Assembly: GCA_030770545.1 (NCBI GenBank)
Contig: CM061099.1
Span: 17,137,501-17,201,500 of the forward strand
Direction of reading: 5' to 3'
DNA length: 64,000 nt
Source: Macropodus opercularis
Lineage: Eukaryota > Chordata > Actinopteri > Anabantiformes > Osphronemidae
Shown here: positions 24,176 through 36,110 of the stretch, piece by piece
How the letters are laid out: each line of letters opens with the position of its first letter
Numbering within the stretch: position 1 is the first letter of the stretch
Position numbers and translations under genes: made by a program
Notes under the pieces: generated by a model
Told to the model about the DNA's origin: nothing
Databases searched by the model: none
Seen by the model: only the letters and a program-made list of their open reading frames with translations

Positions 24176-24329
24176 CGCAAAGCTTTCTTCGATATCTGCA
24201 CATATTTTTCAACCAATTTAAGTTTTAAAAATCGTGTGACTGTAATGTAGGCAACAGCCTATTTGCAGTGTTGAGGGTATTCCCTGTGGTAGCAACCTGC
24301 TGCTTTCTGCTGACATGTTTCCCCCACAG

Positions 24330-24377
24330 ATTCACATATAGATGGTAGTAACTGGGAGGAGGAACATCCCGTCGCTG
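24330..24377 (+). CDS. candidate in-frame cassette exon between the signal peptide and Ig1 exons
   Basis: This 48-nt segment has a pyrimidine-rich acceptor (gtttcccccacag, ending 24329) and a good donor (GCTG|gtatgt, GT at 24378). Its length is a multiple of three and it is phase 1 on both sides, so it can be inserted between coding exons 1 and 2 without breaking the frame. It would add Asp plus S-H-I-D-G-S-N-W-E-E-E-H-P-V-A, an acidic stretch, and restore the Glu codon at the exon 2 junction. Contactin-1 is known to have alternative sequence just after the signal peptide, so the position has precedent. It could equally be a chance match; I recall no such segment in mammalian contactin-3, and only transcript data can decide. 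Confidence 0.3.
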
Positions 24378-26626
24378 GTATGTCGGGCCTACTGGGAGGC
24401 CTGGTGCAGTTACCTGAGTGTAGAAATATAGGTTTAGGTTTTTATTAGTGACCTACTTGTGTTCAGTTCAACACAGCTTCACTGCACGAGGACAGCCTAG
24501 ATAGCCTGGAAAGTTTTCTGCAGATAGTATTTGCGGAGAACTAAAATTCTGCTAGAGTGGACCTCATGTAAACTGTACATCTCTAATGAAGCTAATGAGC
24601 AAATACGAATAATATAATTTCGTCAATGTTATTTTTGTTCTGCAAGTTTACAGACTTCTTTCTTCCCAACCGTTATTACTGCTGTGGCCATTTTATGGAG
24701 CACTGTCTGTAATAGCTGATGTTGACGTTCTTTTCCCTTTGGTAGTTAGGAACCATGTCAAAAATGTGAAATTCATACATCCATGATTATGTTTCAGGTA
24801 GGCATTTGTGAAATAATTTCTTTTTCACAGTTACAACTACTCCTGGTACAACCTACTTTTAATTTTGATAAGTAACTCCACAAAGCATTCTTTGTTGTTT
24901 GTAATCAATGGTGAGACATCTCAAATCACAATTCACTTTATTTATCATTAATAGGGAAAATGGCTGTAACAAAAGATGCGTATTAATATTGGGATTAATT
25001 GCACCCTCCCCCCTGAAAAAAATCTTACCTTTGTGTTGTACTTTTTGCCTACATATCTTTCCTACTTCTACTATTTACACGAAAAAAAGATATACTGTAT
25101 ATACAAATATTTTGTACGCCAGTGCATTTAAAAAAGGTGTTGATGATTTATGCACAATAAGGACATAAATCTTCACAAAATATTAAACTGACAGATGTAG
25201 AATTTTCCATTATCGACTATCGAATCACACACAGCATTTTGTTTTATTCTGACAGATATAGATTAATGAAGCCATTGTGCACATTAACTTCTCTTTCAAG
25301 GCTGCATTTGTTTATTTATTTATTTCATATTTCTTAACAATCATATGTTTTCATCAGTCCCCACAAAATCTTTGTTGGTGTTTTAGTGAGGGTCTGAACA
25401 TTATAACGAAAACAGAAATATGCCATGTTCTACTTTTTCTATGGGGGTAAAAAGATTCTTGTAATTCTAACTAATAGTGGACATACAGTACAATGGGATT
25501 TGTTAAGTGCATTTGCTGAAAAGCCCTTGACTGATGGTACAATTGTGATGAAAAATTTGAAAGTGAGCATGCCTTTCATTGTGAGACAGTCAGCATTATC
25601 TCATACCACAAATGGCAGAGCTTTGCCTGGTAGCAGTCAACACATAGCCAATTAGTTTGGCAGAATATAATAGTTACAGCAGAAACCAAAATATTGGAGT
25701 AATTTGCCTGGTAAGTGACCTTAAGTGACCGAACTAATTATGAGTGGGTCATCACGAAACAACCAACATATACCAGAAATAATTAGAAGGCAATTTTTGT
25801 TAGCTGAAAGGGAAATTTGAGATAAAACTAAGCACCATTCTGCTCAGTCTATTGCAATTTAATACATTAAAAAATTTGGTTTTGTTTGTTTTCTGCCAGC
25901 TCCTGTGTATACAATAGCTAGTCTGACAGCATAATTCTTTTGTGTTGTTTACTACAAACTTTTTTCTAATATCACTCTCCAGACTTCCACAAATAGATTA
26001 GCAGAGGTGATGTATTCAAATGTTGTGTTCAGTTTTGCATAAGAATGGGAATAGCTTACTCCAAACTAAAATTAGCATGAGGGTTGAATGCTGTTCGGGG
26101 TTTAGATGCACACTCTAATTCTGTACAAATGTGAGATGTCCAGCAGAAGTTTTGTTGAATAAGATTGTTTATTGAGCAGTTCTTTGAATTATGCATTAAC
26201 CATGCCATCTCATACAACTATACATAGATCTGTCAACACCTTCACAGCACAATGCTGCAGATTTCAGTTTTTTTAAACGTTTGCAGGTTAAAGACAAAAT
26301 GACAACTTGCAGTCCCATTGTTGAGGCATTGCTTGGTATCAGCAATGCATATGTTTATAACATTTCCATCACCAGTCCATTCACCTTGTGATGAGCACTG
26401 TGTGAATGTTAAAAATGGAAGCCAGAGATTGGGCAAAAGGTTGGTCAATAGGGAATAGATGGTCACACAATTAATAGTTGCCATGTGGAGACTACAAACA
26501 TCTAGTACTAAATAAAAAAAAATGCTACAAAACATATCTAAAGAAAATACATTTTAAAACTTCTATACTCTGTTATCCAAGTGGTTCTACTCTCCTGGGT
26601 CACGGAGGTGTTGGAACTAGTCACTG

Positions 26627-26649
26627 TGAGAGAGAGAGAGAGAGAGAGA
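26627..26649. repeat. (GA)n microsatellite
   Basis: About eleven GA units. Confidence 0.9.
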
Positions 26650-28093
26650 TCACATCACATTTAAGTTTGATTCATTTTTGCACATCTCCTACTATAAATA
26701 CAACTCAAAATCTGGGAACATTCATCGCCAGCTATGCAAGATGCTGTGTTGTGTTAGACTGTAATGTGCAACAAACTTTACAGGCTTATGATAATACAGT
26801 AGGTCAACACCACCGGCTGAAACGAGAGTGGGGTATGGAAATTGAAATGGAAATTAGACTGTCAGATGTCTTCAGGAATTAGAACACATTAGAATATAAA
26901 CTCTAATTATTTAATAATTTAGGTCAGTGACATATCCCACTGATAAGAGCACTCAGATTACCTTTACCAGCAGAATTGTGACATTTCACTCCACATCAGT
27001 GGAGCGATCTTAAATTGTGATATGACAATGGAGCCCTACAAATTAAGGTATATTTTTTTATTTTTGTTCAATTGGTGGGAGTCCTATATTGCAGACCTTC
27101 TGCAACAGCCTGCACTGTGGTTCTATATGTAATAGTGCAACTTTTTCTGTTTATTCTGTAAGTGTTCTGCCCAGTACTGTCTGAAGTCCTCACTTACCTC
27201 TTCCAATTCAGGCTCATTTACTAGCTAACGTCCTGGTACGAAAGGTTTCATAAAGCCATATTCTGTTTCAGTGTGAAAACCTAATAAGGAAGTTAGAAGG
27301 GCAAAAAAACCCACATCTTGATAATGTATTACGTGAATGAGCTAGAGCTCATTATATATATGAATAGCCCACATTCCATCTTCTGCTGTAGACTAACACT
27401 TCTGTACATCATGTCACATGATGTCTCATGATCTTCCCATGTCACTGGCATTTGTGAAAACACAAAATTCTCCCTTTTTTTCTTTGTTACCAATACTTTA
27501 TATGATTGTTCTGTAATGGATGGCATCCATGTCTCGTATAGTTCACTTCACCAATAAATGTAGAATATATAATACATGCTTTGCAATTGAATCGACAATT
27601 ATTCAATGTGTTTTTCATAATAGAATAATATACAAGTTATTTTCAGTCCTGCCTGCTAAGCTTCACTGATAGCATGCACAAAAAGCACACTGTGTTAATG
27701 TCTGCCGTAATGGAATAACTGAGGCTTCCGTTGTGTCAAGCGCTCTAACCGCATAATTACACCTCAGCGTGGACACACCGTCACTGGGCAAATAAATATG
27801 AACAATAAAAGCAGGCTGGCAGGAGCAAATAAATAAATAATAATAATATAAATAAATAAATGCATTTTACATTTGTTCAACAGCAATCAAGCTCCATATC
27901 CGTTTACTACTAGAAAAGCTGCTGGAGAAATGTCATTACTTTCATTATTTTACTAATCATTCTTCTCTGTGCCACAGTGTTATGACAGAGAGCTCAAGTT
28001 GCGCTTGTTTTGCTGTCCTGCTAGCTTATTGTTTTTGTCTTAAGTGGCCAGTGGCAGAGGTTCTTCACTTTGTCTGTTTGTATCATCCTACAG

Positions 28094-28226
28094 AGAGCAG
28101 CATCCTGCAGAGTCCTGTCTTCACCAAGCAGCCTGGCAGCATTGTGTATCCTGTGGAGACCCTCGAGAAGAACAGAGAGGTGGTTTTCAGCTGTGAAGCA
28201 CAGGGAAGCCCACCTCCCCTCTATAG
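28094..28226 (+). CDS. cntn3: contactin exon 2: N-terminal half of Ig domain 1
   Basis: Encodes the end of codon 19 (Glu) through residue 62 and two bases of codon 63 (Arg). After the signal peptide comes the family motif P-V-F-x-K-Q-P at residues 26-32, the B strand V-V-F-S-C with the first Ig1 cysteine (Cys52), then G-S-P-P-P-L-Y-R. The acceptor is cctacag ending 28093 and the donor is CTATAG|gtgagt. Phase is 1 in and 2 out. In the contactin family Ig1-4 fold into a horseshoe that carries homophilic and heterophilic binding. The surrounding reading frame stays open upstream into the intron, so the acceptor rather than the ATG at 27982 sets the boundary. Confidence 0.95.
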
Positions 28227-31200
28227 GTGAGTGTGTGTCACCTGCCTGAAATCCCAAATACAAAGACACTTCTCTTCTTCAGACACATGACTTTGACACA
28301 GGGACACATGGATGTCATGCTTCTCACTTAAAGATCCCCTGTAGCTTCTTATGGCTAAAGAATATTGCACCTGGTTGTTTCAATAAAAAAAAACAACAAC
28401 ATGTAGATGTATGTAAATTTGTGCTTCAAGCCCTCTGACAGAACGAGCAATTTTGGGGTGTTAGTATGAAAGAGACCAGTGATCCGTATGGCTCTTAGCG
28501 GAAGCACATATGACGTGGGGTCACTGCGTTCACCTTGTCCTGGTAAAGATGACATGTGCTGAGCTGAACTCCATCTCACAGAGCAGTAGCAATGACCAGT
28601 ACATTGTGCAGTGGATTACAATCATGTCTTTTTGATCCACATTCAGACCTTGATCCTGGAGACTCAGCTGTTTTGATGTGGTTACATTTCAAATGAGCCA
28701 AGACATGACTTAATGGTAATTTCACATTTGGGGTATGGGGTATTTATTTACATATGAAAGGCTTTTATACCCCCTTTTCTCCAATCACTTATTTTCTCTA
28801 TCCAAATTGTGGATTAGAATCACCAATCCCCCAGTCCCTACCACTTTCCTTGATCTTTAGCCAACTTTGGAGTTTCTGTTCCAAAATGCATAGCAATATG
28901 TTTTTGAAACTTCTCTGGACTCCAGGTAAGGTTGTCTGGCAACATTTTGGACAGAGAAGTGAAATCATACTGGGGGATATATTTATGCTCCTGTGCCAAC
29001 TTTCTCAGACTAATGAAAATATCGTTTTAAGACTTAGAAGAAAGATGTCCAGATGCCATGATTCAACTTCCAGATTCCCTGGAACTAGAATTGCTTAGGT
29101 TAGGTAAGGCAAATGATGTGCTGTCACTGGATCTTGAACCACAATAATTGTTTGTAATTCATCAGGTTCAGTGGAACAAATTCTAGGAAGTGAACTGAAA
29201 GCATAATTACACACTGTATTGGAGCTTTATACTAGTGTACTATATATGTGGACCATTCACCTAGAAAGCACAGATATTTTTGTGCATATTGTAATTGTGT
29301 GTACATATTCCGTGTTTCGTTTATCTTGAATGAGAGAGCCCAGGACTTGTCTTGTGATGCATATATTTTCTTTTCGCTCTTGCAAATCAAGCTCATAAAA
29401 GCTCAAAAACATCAGGATCATAGTAATGTATGACATGTATTCTATTTTGTTGTGACTGCAACTCCTTACTGGAAATGTGTCTATGGGTGTTCTGTGGATG
29501 CATTAAGCTCTACGTGCACCTAGCTCATCTTTTTTTCTGTTACAGAAATCAAAGAACAGGTTATTGAAAGGATGTAGTGTTGTGTTGCAGCGCCTCTGTC
29601 AAGTAAAGGTTCAAATGTTTGCTCACGGAAATTGCTAGGGTGAGATTTGGAAGGATTGGTGCATTTAATACTTGGAATTGAATCATCTTAGAGGATGACC
29701 TAATCAGCAATTTCCTGTCAAGGTCACCATGTGGTCCTGTCAGAGCAGCCACCGCTTACTAAAGATTTGTGGCAACAAGCAGACATTATGTTCAAGGTGT
29801 ATTAATTGCAAGTCACTTGTCTAAACAGCAGTGTTTCTTTTTTTCTTAAAATTACTGTATTGAGGTATTATATACTCACTGGAAGCTATGAGGAACACAT
29901 GTTCAGTCTAATTCAATCCAATACAGCCACTGAGGACACAAAAAAGGACCATACCAATAAAAAAGGCATAAAGTCAATATACAGAGTAGAGTAGCGTGAC
30001 ACATAATGCGTCTAAACATATAACTACCTATAAAACCTATTGTTTTTAACTGATGAAAGCGCCTCACGATGACAGCAAGGCTGTCAGAGAAAAGTTTAAA
30101 TATTAGAGACATTGCACTTTAAAGTGTTAGATCAAACGTTTTAGAAATACGCTTATTTGACATTTGACACAGTGACATGAACACATTGCTGCCACCCTTA
30201 CATTTACATGAAGAACACAGCTAAGTGGCACTTTCAGTGTGAGTTGCACATTTGTGAACAATTTGCAGTTAGTTTACAAGAAAGCTGAATCTGAATCAGC
30301 TTTCCTGATAGACACAAAGTCTTAAAAGGATGCATCACCTCAACTGTAGAGCTATAAAGACTGAAACTCAAGTCAGAAATATTGGCGTCTAATTAACTCG
30401 TACCTGACCTTCATCACTCACACCAAACTAAATCAGCATGAGATAATTTCAGGAAATAGCTAGACCTAGATATCTTATGTTGAGACAAGAGAAATTCATT
30501 CATGCCCTCATATCTAGAAGTGTGGACTATTTTCTTTTCTTCCAAATGTTAGACATCTTTGACTGATCCAGAATGATGCTGAGTTCAAACAAGAACCAGG
30601 AGAACTGCGCCTTAAATCTTAATGCTAGAGTAGCTGTCAGTTGCCTTATAGAATAGACTTATACTTACAGTAGTAACAATAAAAGTGCTACTGGTAATTT
30701 ATGAATTCTTTAGTGGTTTGAGGCCTAAATACAGCTCTGATCTGCCCTTTGTCTATTAGATTCTAGATTTTACGGTCAGAACCATACAGGGTGAAAACCC
30801 TTTTAGTTACTATGTTGCACACAAATGAAACCACCTTCTTATTGATTTTAAATGTGCCTCTCTAGCTACTTTTAAGTCCAAACTGAAAACTGCCTGTGTG
30901 CCTTTTCTTCAGGTACTCCAGTTTCCTACCACAGTCCAAACACATGAGAATCTAAACTGCCCATAGGGGTGAGTGTTTGTCTGTCTGTATATGTGGCTCT
31001 GTGATGGACTGGCAACCTTCTAGAGTCCACCTCTGAAAACTAGGATAGGCTCCAACACACCTGCAAGGGCATTCAGTTTTACATTGCTTTAATTTTAGTT
31101 TTGTGTTGAAATGTGTTTTATTTCCTTTTTATTTAAAATAGAGCATTGTAGATGCAGAAAATATAATATAAAACTTTACTGTAACATTATGAGTAGTATT

Positions 31201-33105
31201 TTGAGCACAAAACACCCGGCTTAAGACAAGCAACAGGCCGCCTGACACTCACAGCCTCATATGCCAGATGGTGCGGTATTATTGCAATGTGTACATGGCC
31301 TGTTCTTACACGATTGCATAAAACATGTGCCTAAGAAATGGAACCGCTGTGGTGGCCTGCTTGCTAGCATAAATCATGGTAAAAACAGTTATTAAATAAT
31401 CTAGTTTACATGTGCTTGATGTAATCTGTTCTTTGGGCTTCTCTGGGACGAGGATACAGACTGACATGATCTCAAGTCTTCCTCCTCATTATTTTTTCAC
31501 TGCTGTTCTCACTTTATGTGGTGCTGAAAATGCTCAAGGTTCACAGAAACTCACAAGATCTGTCTTTAAAGAAGATCTGTCACTTACTGTAGAGGCTTTA
31601 ACTTTGTTTTCTAATTGCCCTAAATTGACAGGATTCATCATTTTTTCATCACAACAAAAGAATTACGGCATCTTCTTGGTGGGAAATTGTCGTTAACTAC
31701 CACTAGGCTTAACCATCAAACACAGTATGTCGAATTTAGGAACACTTTGCATCCTTCTTCCACTGGGTTACATCTTTATCCTTTTCAACCTGGAAGATAC
31801 GTAAAAACATTTCCCAGATTCATTGAGCCACCTGGCCCCTCCAGTCAAGAGAGGCAGAAATAAAGCAGAGAGTGTCTGTTTTTTCAGACTGAAGCTTTTC
31901 ATTTTGAATATAGTCTCTTCAAGCAATTATGACTTTTTAATTGTTATTACTATTATTATTAGGAAACAGAGGACACCACAACCTGAACCAGTTTTCTTCC
32001 TTGGGTTGAAGGTTCAGTATACGATTAGACAGGGAAGAAATTATTCTGACACTGATTTTGTTCTGTCAGCTCCTATTACACTTATGTTACAGTATACCTG
32101 TATGATGCCTATCGTACACTATGAACATATTTCCTATCTTATTAGAGAAAATCTGTTAAGATCAATACTACAACTACTACACTCTACTGAATAAGTGAAT
32201 TCTAGAAAAAAAAGCTGATTCTGTACAATATACCCTATCTTAATATAAAAACGTTTAATATTACAAGAACGTACCAAAGAAATAATTCAACCATACTGTC
32301 ACTTGTTCAATGCACTGAGATTTAGGATACTACACTCACTTTATTTACAAGCTGCATTTTTCCCCCTGAATAAAACAATGCACTGTTTCTTCAGCTGAAC
32401 CTAAAACCATTTAGAGAAAATTAAAAATCAAAACAGAAAGAAATTTAGAGCCTCTCCTCAAAGACATAATTAGCCACTGAATTACCTTAGGCTCTAATTA
32501 AATTTGCATTGTCAATTTTCCAATAAGGTATAAAATTCTTCTTTCATGCTTGTTTATCTGTGCAGAATCTTTTATGGCAAACATAGTTATACATCATTGA
32601 TTTAAAAAAGAAAATTTGGATTTTTGTTTGTTCTGCATCGCTGAATATTAGTTATTATTGTTTTTTCTAGTACTGTGCATCTGCATGAACACAGTGGATT
32701 GTCTATGCCCTTATTTGATCACCCACAGTACAAATGTTAATCATGTAAATGGTAAAATGCACAACTCGGAAGGCAAAGTTGCAGGTATTTGTTTTAATTG
32801 CAGCACCATAATGATTAAGCTGCATTTTTATATGGTTTGACTTGGGTCTGGCAAGATGGATGGTCTGCAATGTTATCTATTCTTAGGGAGTCAAGTCCTT
32901 GCCACCATAGTGGTTCACTGATGGCTTAGATTAACACTAAACTGGAGGGCATGATTTCTCTCCACCTTTTAATTTCTTTCCTCTTGGAAAAACAAATGTA
33001 TGAGTAAAGTTCCTCTATTTTTAACTTGGAATGGTACCATCGCCCCAGTCTACACTGCACAATAATTCATTTAAAATTTTCATTTTTCACCATGTGTGTT
33101 TTTAG
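28227..33105 (+). other. cntn3: contactin intron 2 (4.9 kb)
   Basis: It splits Ig domain 1. Apart from the SINE fragment at 30905-31070 I see no repeat, RNA or conserved coding signal; the ORF of 123 codons at 31823-32194 has no recognisable motif. Confidence 0.9.
30905..31070 (+). repeat. diverged DANA/HE1-like SINE fragment
   Basis: gtactccagtttcctaccac, agtccaaacacatgagaatc, tctgtgatggactggcaacc and aggataggctccaacacacc follow the order of the 3' two thirds of the full-length SINEs, with many substitutions. The head and tail are missing. Confidence 0.75.
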
Positions 33106-33281
33106 GTGGAAATTGAATGGCACTGAAATCAGTCCCAAATCTGGATCTCACTACAGCCTTTCTGGAGGCAACCTCAGAATCAGCCATCTGAACAAAGACC
33201 AAGATGCTGGAACATATCAGTGCCTCGCCTCCAACTCTTTCGGGACCATTGTCAGCCGAGAGGCCAGTCTAACCTTTGCAT
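33106..33281 (+). CDS. cntn3: contactin exon 3: C-terminal half of Ig domain 1
   Basis: Completes Arg63 and encodes residues 64-121 plus one base of Tyr122. It starts with W-K-L-N-G-T: Trp64 is the C-strand core tryptophan and Asn67-Gly-Thr is an N-glycosylation sequon. The F-strand motif D-A-G-T-Y-Q-C (Cys102) pairs with Cys52 from exon 2. It ends S-F-G-T-I-V-S-R-E-A, strongly conserved in contactins 3 and 4. The acceptor is gtttttag ending 33105 and the donor is GCAT|gtgagt. Phase is 2 in and 1 out. No stop or frameshift is present. Confidence 0.97.
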
Positions 33282-33551
33282 GTGAGTCTCATTTATGCTT
33301 TTGTTTTTCTGTCTCTCTCTGGACCTGTGGTTTCTGAGCTCCGGCTGTAAAAGACAGGCAGCAGAAAAAAGACACACCACACACATTCTGGAGGCATGTT
33401 ATGTTTTGCTTAATAACATGATCAATGTAGAAACATCTCCCAGGGGAGCTATTAACTCCTCATATGTGTTCAAGAAAGAAATGTGATGTGAAAGTCAAAA
33501 CAAAGTTCCTTTATAGTGAATAGTAGAACTCCAGCTAATGATGATTTCCAA

Positions 33552-33605
33552 CAATTAAAATACTATCATTAAAGGAATGATCCTTTTATGATAGTATTTT
33601 AATTG
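33552..33605. repeat. near-perfect 24-bp hairpin
   Basis: The left arm 33552-33575 (caattaaaatactatcatta + aagg) pairs with 33582-33605 with one mismatch around a 6-nt loop (aatgat). It is AT-rich and sits 271 nt downstream of exon 3. As RNA it would form a stable pre-miRNA-sized stem only if extended, and the flanks do not obviously extend it. Confidence 0.85.
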
Positions 33606-35964
33606 TAAAACATGAGTTTTACGTAAGGTGGACAAAATAAATTTTAATAATAATAATAATAAGTGTATTAGACGACAATGTGGAAGCAGTGTAACAGTTT
33701 AATTACCTCAAACACAGCAATGAACCTTTGAAGAATATTATACATATATCTGTGGATTGACCCTCTTGACTTAAGGACCATTCAGCTTGCTGTTAAGGTG
33801 ACTCACAACTATGTAGGTTTTGATTTCAGACAAAAAGCTCTTGCTATACACTATCAAAATACTGCTAAGCAGAAGACATGACACATGCCTTTTTGAATGT
33901 CTAGCAACGTTCTAGTAAGTCACACAAAATCCATGAACACATATAGCCTTTTTGAAAAAATACTAGATACTGGCAAAAATCTTTTGTATCACACTATATA
34001 CTATATATAAGTTTTTGCGGGTCTTAGAGACATTTTAGAGTGTAAATGCTAATGTATCCTGATGTCTACTAATAACAATGGAAAAGACATGGAGGTTGTT
34101 TTTGGGAGACCATGCAAAACCTTCATAGCCCCTGGTCCTACTGCAGGTTAGTTGTAGTGAGTCCTCAGGCAGTTGGTGGTGCAGGATAATGCCTTGGGGT
34201 TTTATGTATATGGACAGGTGTGAATTTATCACCTGAGGCACATTTAAAACCAAAGCTAAACAGAATCATAAAACAGCAGTATAAAACCCAACATAATGAA
34301 ACCACATATGGTGATTTAACGTGGCAGTTAAAAATGTTGATTGTTTGAGTGGCTAGTTTATTGTAAGAGAACAATGTACTACTACTTAATACTACAGAGA
34401 ATAAGGAAACTGACATTACAAGTGCCAAATCAGTACTTCTAGCTTTATATGAGTGTTTTTAATGATTCTTCTCGTTTTAAGGATTTCTGATCATCATGAT
34501 GATAGATTGGTTGATGCATCTTGATGAGTTGAAATGACAGACTCTAGACTTCATATTCCTAAAGCAGGGGAAAGTCTACTGATTATTCTACATATTGAGC
34601 GAGCATAAATGATGATATTTACAGTATGTCAATGATCACAAGCTCAGATTATAATATATTATATATTATTTACTGTCTGAGGACATGGCCACAAATATGT
34701 CTCCGGTCATTTGTTTGGTCTCCTGGTAGATTTCCACTATAAAATGACACTTCCATCAATTGCAGGGTTTTGATCTTACCAGTGTTCAGCAGTTGTCACA
34801 AAGTCAGGGAGTGCATGTATGACAGCGTGCCATCTTTCTTCTTTATTGCTCTGGGTATAGGTTAATTAACTCCACAGTATGTATGGTGAAGGTTCAAGTG
34901 AATAATTTAAAGTGCTGTAAAATCACATCACTTGTGAAATTGTAAAAGTATGGGCGTTTTCTTCTGGCAGAACTGGTTTGTGAACTACCAGTCCAAGACA
35001 CCGTGCACACTTACATGTGCAAGTGAAGTGTTGGTGGTAATGACTTTTCGACATAATGACTGTGATTTTGACACAAGACGGACTTTGACACTACACCTCT
35101 GGCAAACCCAGTGGTAATTGCAGCTGTCAAAATCAAAAAAGGTCCTGAAAGGTCACAACAAGTGAAGATGTTCATTGGTGTCCAATTACAGTGTTATGAG
35201 AGCATTTTACTTTCTGCAATTTATGTATTTCCTGTCAGCTCCATAATGGGACATAATGTAGGGAGAGAGCACAGTGTGTCTCACCCAGAGATAAAGAAAT
35301 TTTTAAAGTGGCCATATTATACCTCTTTTCCATGTATTTAAATAGACATCGGGGGCTTTTTTATGGTCCCTAAGAAATAGTAGATAGAAATGAGTCTGAA
35401 AACTGACTGGACCCAGAAAAGTGTCTGTCAGACAACTGCCATGATCACTTTTCTTTTCTGTTTATTGAGTTTTATTCTAGCTGTGATGACAGTTTTAGTC
35501 AACAAGGCCACTCCTACTATGAACTACGTTATTTTAATAGCATTATCAAAATGTTCAAATAATTAATAAAAGTTGTTATACGTTAAACAAATCTTTTAGT
35601 CTTTGTTGTCATTTGTTAATTATCATCGAGAGAAAACTCAGCTGAAGGCATAAAATGGAAAGGTTTCAACCTCCACTAACTTTGCTGCTTGTTTCTCCCC
35701 AGACCAAATAAATCTCTAATTGTTTGGACTCATTGTGTATTTAATATAAAATTACAATTGCTAATGAAATCCTGTTATTGAGACGTTGAGGCAGGGAGTT
35801 TTCAGCCTGTTGTTTAGTGAATATGCCTTTAGTCACTGGATCCAAGATGTGAGCGGTTTTTAGCTTCTCTTTAATTAAATAGGCATCAGCTGTGTCTTAA
35901 TCTTGTTTCTGGTGAGTAATCTTTGTGAAACACATTAAAGTCACCATGCATTGCGTTTTATTAT

Positions 35965-36110
35965 ATGTATCTCTCATTCGCCTTGTCGCCCATTTACACA
36001 CTGATGGCAAAGTTGCTATGCAGCCTACACCGCACATGGGGGCAACTTCAGGGTTGAGTGTCTTGTCTGGGTGACACACCAATCCTATGGTTGATCTGCA
36101 ACAGCAGAAA
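35965..36110 (+). repeat. fragment of an unnamed teleost dispersed repeat
   Basis: cgcccatttacacactgatg, then ggcaactt and gggttgagtgtcttgtctgg resemble a common fish repeat also represented at 9628-9785. It is short and diverged. Confidence 0.4.

Larger units (their letters stand above)
5315..28093 (+). other. cntn3: contactin intron 1 (22.8 kb)
   Basis: Between the signal-peptide exon and the first Ig exon. The repeats listed separately fill most of 5588-6352, 7711-13430, 15994-18302 and 19465-21393. I see nothing identifiable in 6380-7260, 7291-7710, 13680-15990, 18310-19460, 21400-23018, 23250-24300 and 24400-28090 beyond short microsatellites, AT-rich sequence and the candidate exon at 24330. 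Confidence 0.85.

Noticed and set aside
31823..32194. 123-codon ORF in intron 2
   Set aside because: No domain, no repeat identity, AT-driven composition; a long chance frame is likely.
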